A stretch of 64,000 bases of DNA from Caldilineae bacterium (GTDB taxonomy: Bacteria > Chloroflexota > Anaerolineae > Epilineales > Epilineaceae). Positions within the stretch are counted from its first letter, which is position 1. The number at the start of each line of letters is the position of its first letter. Location: positions 124,001 through 188,000 of the forward strand of contig JACKBJ010000002.1 of NCBI GenBank assembly GCA_020634625.1. The letters are read 5' to 3'. Positions 62,311 through 64,000 of this stretch are shown piece by piece. The position numbers and the translations under genes were made by a program. The notes beneath the pieces were generated by a model that worked only from the letters and a program-made list of their open reading frames with translations, was not told the DNA's origin and ran no database searches.

Positions 62311-62902
62311 GCGCGCGCCGAATCGGCGCTCGATCGGCTGCGCCCGCGGGCGGCGCGGCCGCGCGCTGGCCCTTGGCTGGGCGCTCGTCGCCGGACTGTT
62401 GCTGGCGCCGGTCGGGCGGGGAACGACCCGGCCCCCATCGGCCGCGGCCCAGGCTTCGGTCCTGGACATCGACGTGACCGTGCGCGGCATCGCGCGGCTC
62501 TACGCCGCCGAGATCGGCCTGCGCTTCGACCCGACGCAGGTGACGCCGGTCGACGCGATGCCGTCGCGGCCCGGGCTGCAGCTGGCGGCCGGCAGTGGCT
62601 GGGGCGGCAGCCCCTTCACCCTGGTCAACGCGATCGATGCCGACGCGGGAACGGCCCGCTTCGCGGCGACCCTGCTCGCGCCCGCGCCGGCGCTGACCGG
62701 TGACCGCGTGCTGGTCACCCTGCGTCTCAGCCCGCGCCGCCTGGAGCCAGAGGATGCCTGGGGGCTGACCGACGTCCGGCTCGTCGATCGACGGGGTCAG
62801 GTCCTGGAGGCGGTCTGGGAGGGCGTCGAGATCCGTCCGGTCATCGCCTGGACCCGTCTGGAGCCCGGCGCCTTTCTGCCCTGGACGGCGTCGGGGCCCT
62901 GA
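62303..62902 (+). CDS. Secreted cohesin-like domain protein
   Basis: The 199-residue protein has a signal peptide (about 18-50) and one beta-sandwich domain (about 52-180) with the cohesin-type pattern: LYAAEIGLRFDPTQVTPVD, FTLVNAIDADAGTARFAATLL, VLVTLRLSP and LTDVRLVDRRGQVLE. Outside cellulosomes such domains are common in surface proteins. The C-terminus ends FLPWTASGP, similar to the Y/H-L-P endings of other secreted proteins here. It starts within the mscS end and converges on the regulator gene. Confidence 0.65.
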   Translation: MPERAPNRRSIGCARGRRGRALALGWALVAGLLLAPVGRGTTRPPSAAAQASVLDIDVTVRGIARLYAAEIGLRFDPTQVTPVDAMPSRPGLQLAAGSGWGGSPFTLVNAIDADAGTARFAATLLAPAPALTGDRVLVTLRLSPRRLEPEDAWGLTDVRLVDRRGQVLEAVWEGVEIRPVIAWTRLEPGAFLPWTASGP

Positions 62903-62920
62903 GGGGGTCGGTCCCGCGGT

Positions 62921-64000
62921 TCACGGCAGCTTGCTTTGGGCAGCGCCGGGAGGCGGCGACGCCAGGTGCGCGGCGATCCGGGTCAGGCCGGCCCGCTCGG
63001 CCAGCGCATGGGCTTCGCTTCGGAGCAGGTCGCCGTGAGCGGCGTCCGAGCCCTGCTGCGCGAGGAGCCTGGCCTTGGCCGCCAGCAGATCGATGTGGTC
63101 GATCACGCTCGGCGCGTCCCCGTCGGCGATATGGCCGGCGCGTTCCCGCAGCGCAAGCGCCGCGTGATCCGGTAGGGCTCGCGCCAGGTAGAGCTCGACC
63201 CAGCGGATCCCGAGCCGAAGGCAGAGCGGCGGCGCATCGGGACCGAGCAGCGCCTCGGCGCGCTCGAGCAAGGACTCGACCTCGCGGACCGAGAAGCGCG
63301 GTCGGGCGACCTGCAGGCGGGCCTGGGTCACGGCCAGCCGAGGCAGCCAGAGGCGTTGCAGACCCAGGCGGACCGCGGTCTCGGCCGCGCGGTCCAAGTG
63401 CTGCTGCGCCGGCCGCGACTGCCCCAGCTCGACATAGATCCGCCCCAGCAGCTCGGCGCAGGACAGGTCCAGCATGTCGATGCGGCTTCGGGTCCCCCGG
63501 TGGGCCGGTCGATCCAGGAGCCCGAGCTGCGCCTCGGCCAGGTGGGCGCGGAAGATCGCCATCGAGTGATGGCCCCGCAGCATCAGGCATTCGGCCAGGC
63601 AGAGGCTGTAGCGGATGTAGGCCAGCGGATGGCTGCGTGGGCCGACCTGGCCCAAGCCGATCTCGCACATGCGCATCACCAGATCCGTGGCGTGGCGCAG
63701 CTCATCGGGATGCGGCGTCGACTGCGCTCGGGCGAGCAGGTCCTCGGCGACCGCGACGAGCGCCGTGCAGGCCTCCGCATCCGGGGTCCGGAGGGTGGCG
63801 GGCCTGGCGCGGTGCGCGGCGAGCATGTGCTCGAGCAGGTCGCCGCGCTCGGCGGCCGCGAGCGGAAGGTGTCGGGCGATGCGCCGCGCCAGCGCCGGGC
63901 TCGGCGAGCGCTCCTCGCCGGCTTCGTCCGACTGCGCCAGCAGGTAGCTCAGGTGCTGGGGCGTGATGTCCAGCTGCCTGGCGAAGCGACGCTTGCTGCC
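62921..64000 (-). CDS. XRE-type helix-turn-helix regulator with TPR-like domain (5' end outside window)
   Basis: The frame is open from the window end (64000) to TGA at 62921-62923, giving 359 residues. The first 45 are the end of a Cro/XRE helix-turn-helix (FARQLDITPQHLSYLLAQ, PSPALARRIARHLPLAAAERGDLLEHML). The remaining residues are all-helical with TPR-like segments. The layout resembles sensory regulators that respond to peptides or partner proteins. The true start lies beyond the window. Confidence 0.8.
   Translation of the reverse strand, partial: GSKRRFARQLDITPQHLSYLLAQSDEAGEERSPSPALARRIARHLPLAAAERGDLLEHMLAAHRARPATLRTPDAEACTALVAVAEDLLARAQSTPHPDELRHATDLVMRMCEIGLGQVGPRSHPLAYIRYSLCLAECLMLRGHHSMAIFRAHLAEAQLGLLDRPAHRGTRSRIDMLDLSCAELLGRIYVELGQSRPAQQHLDRAAETAVRLGLQRLWLPRLAVTQARLQVARPRFSVREVESLLERAEALLGPDAPPLCLRLGIRWVELYLARALPDHAALALRERAGHIADGDAPSVIDHIDLLAAKARLLAQQGSDAAHGDLLRSEAHALAERAGLTRIAAHLASPPPGAAQSKLP

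Overview
The window is high-G+C bacterial DNA with densely packed genes, most likely from a member of the Chloroflexota. That is an inference from gene content. Several secreted proteins end in a Thr/Pro/Ser-rich linker plus a short Y/H/F-L-P motif. There are DUF4397, LVIVD and NHL/vWA surface proteins, a class II (B12-dependent) ribonucleotide reductase with a zinc-ribbon tail, RNase J, and many GTG or TTG starts. No phage, transposase or CRISPR locus was seen.

Layout. 1-6.9 kb: the end of a vWA protein, then a leftward set of a membrane protein, deoC, a two-domain ALDH16-type dehydrogenase and a 7TM class III cyclase. 7-10.3 kb: a rightward MacB/Lol-type ABC exporter. 10.3-14.2 kb: a small secreted His/Met-rich protein and nrdJ. 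14.3-20.4 kb: a rightward run in which a histidine kinase, a secreted barrel protein, a NarL-type regulator and an undecaprenol/diacylglycerol kinase overlap at start and stop codons. 20.5-24.4 kb (leftward): an AAA/winged-helix protein with an abnormal Walker A, an isoaspartyl peptidase, a 19-residue mini-gene with its own promoter and terminator, and a RIO kinase. 24.5-34.6 kb: ankyrin, zinc-ribbon membrane, aldo/keto reductase, YbaK, truncated GlcE-like and LVIVD proteins, then a VapBC toxin-antitoxin pair. 34.6-43.2 kb: a 1354-residue NHL/vWA surface protein, an eight-domain DUF4397 repeat protein and a GH88/105-like hydrolase. 43.2-49 kb: tRNA-Ala(CGC), VOC and DinB proteins, a lipoprotein propeller, and a binding-protein/histidine-kinase pair. 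49-51.6 kb: tpiA and rnj. 51.6-57.4 kb: an O-antigen-ligase-like protein, then a tight rightward unit of two glutaminyl-cyclase-type genes (three domains), an AhpD-like gene with an in-frame TGA, and a TauD-type dioxygenase. 57.8-61.4 kb: a leftward SAM-I riboswitch-controlled mtnA - PfkB kinase - metK operon. 61.4-64 kb: a MscS channel, a cohesin-like secreted protein and an XRE/TPR regulator cut by the window end.

The strongest unusual signal is the AhpD-like gene at 55940-56560. Its second redox cysteine codon is replaced by an in-frame TGA. The spacing of the catalytic Glu, Cys, TGA and His matches AhpD, and a hairpin with a GGUC loop sits 25 nt downstream, as expected of a bacterial SECIS. 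The second is the 19-residue peptide gene (21876-21935), framed by a good promoter, a near-perfect Shine-Dalgarno and a classical intrinsic terminator.

Several regions form functional units. The SAM-I operon combines SAM synthesis with methylthioribose and probable adenosine salvage. deoC plus ALDH16 fits deoxyribose-phosphate or aldehyde catabolism. The 16.4-20.4 kb operon ties two-component signalling to an extracellular sugar-hydrolase-like protein and lipid-carrier phosphorylation.
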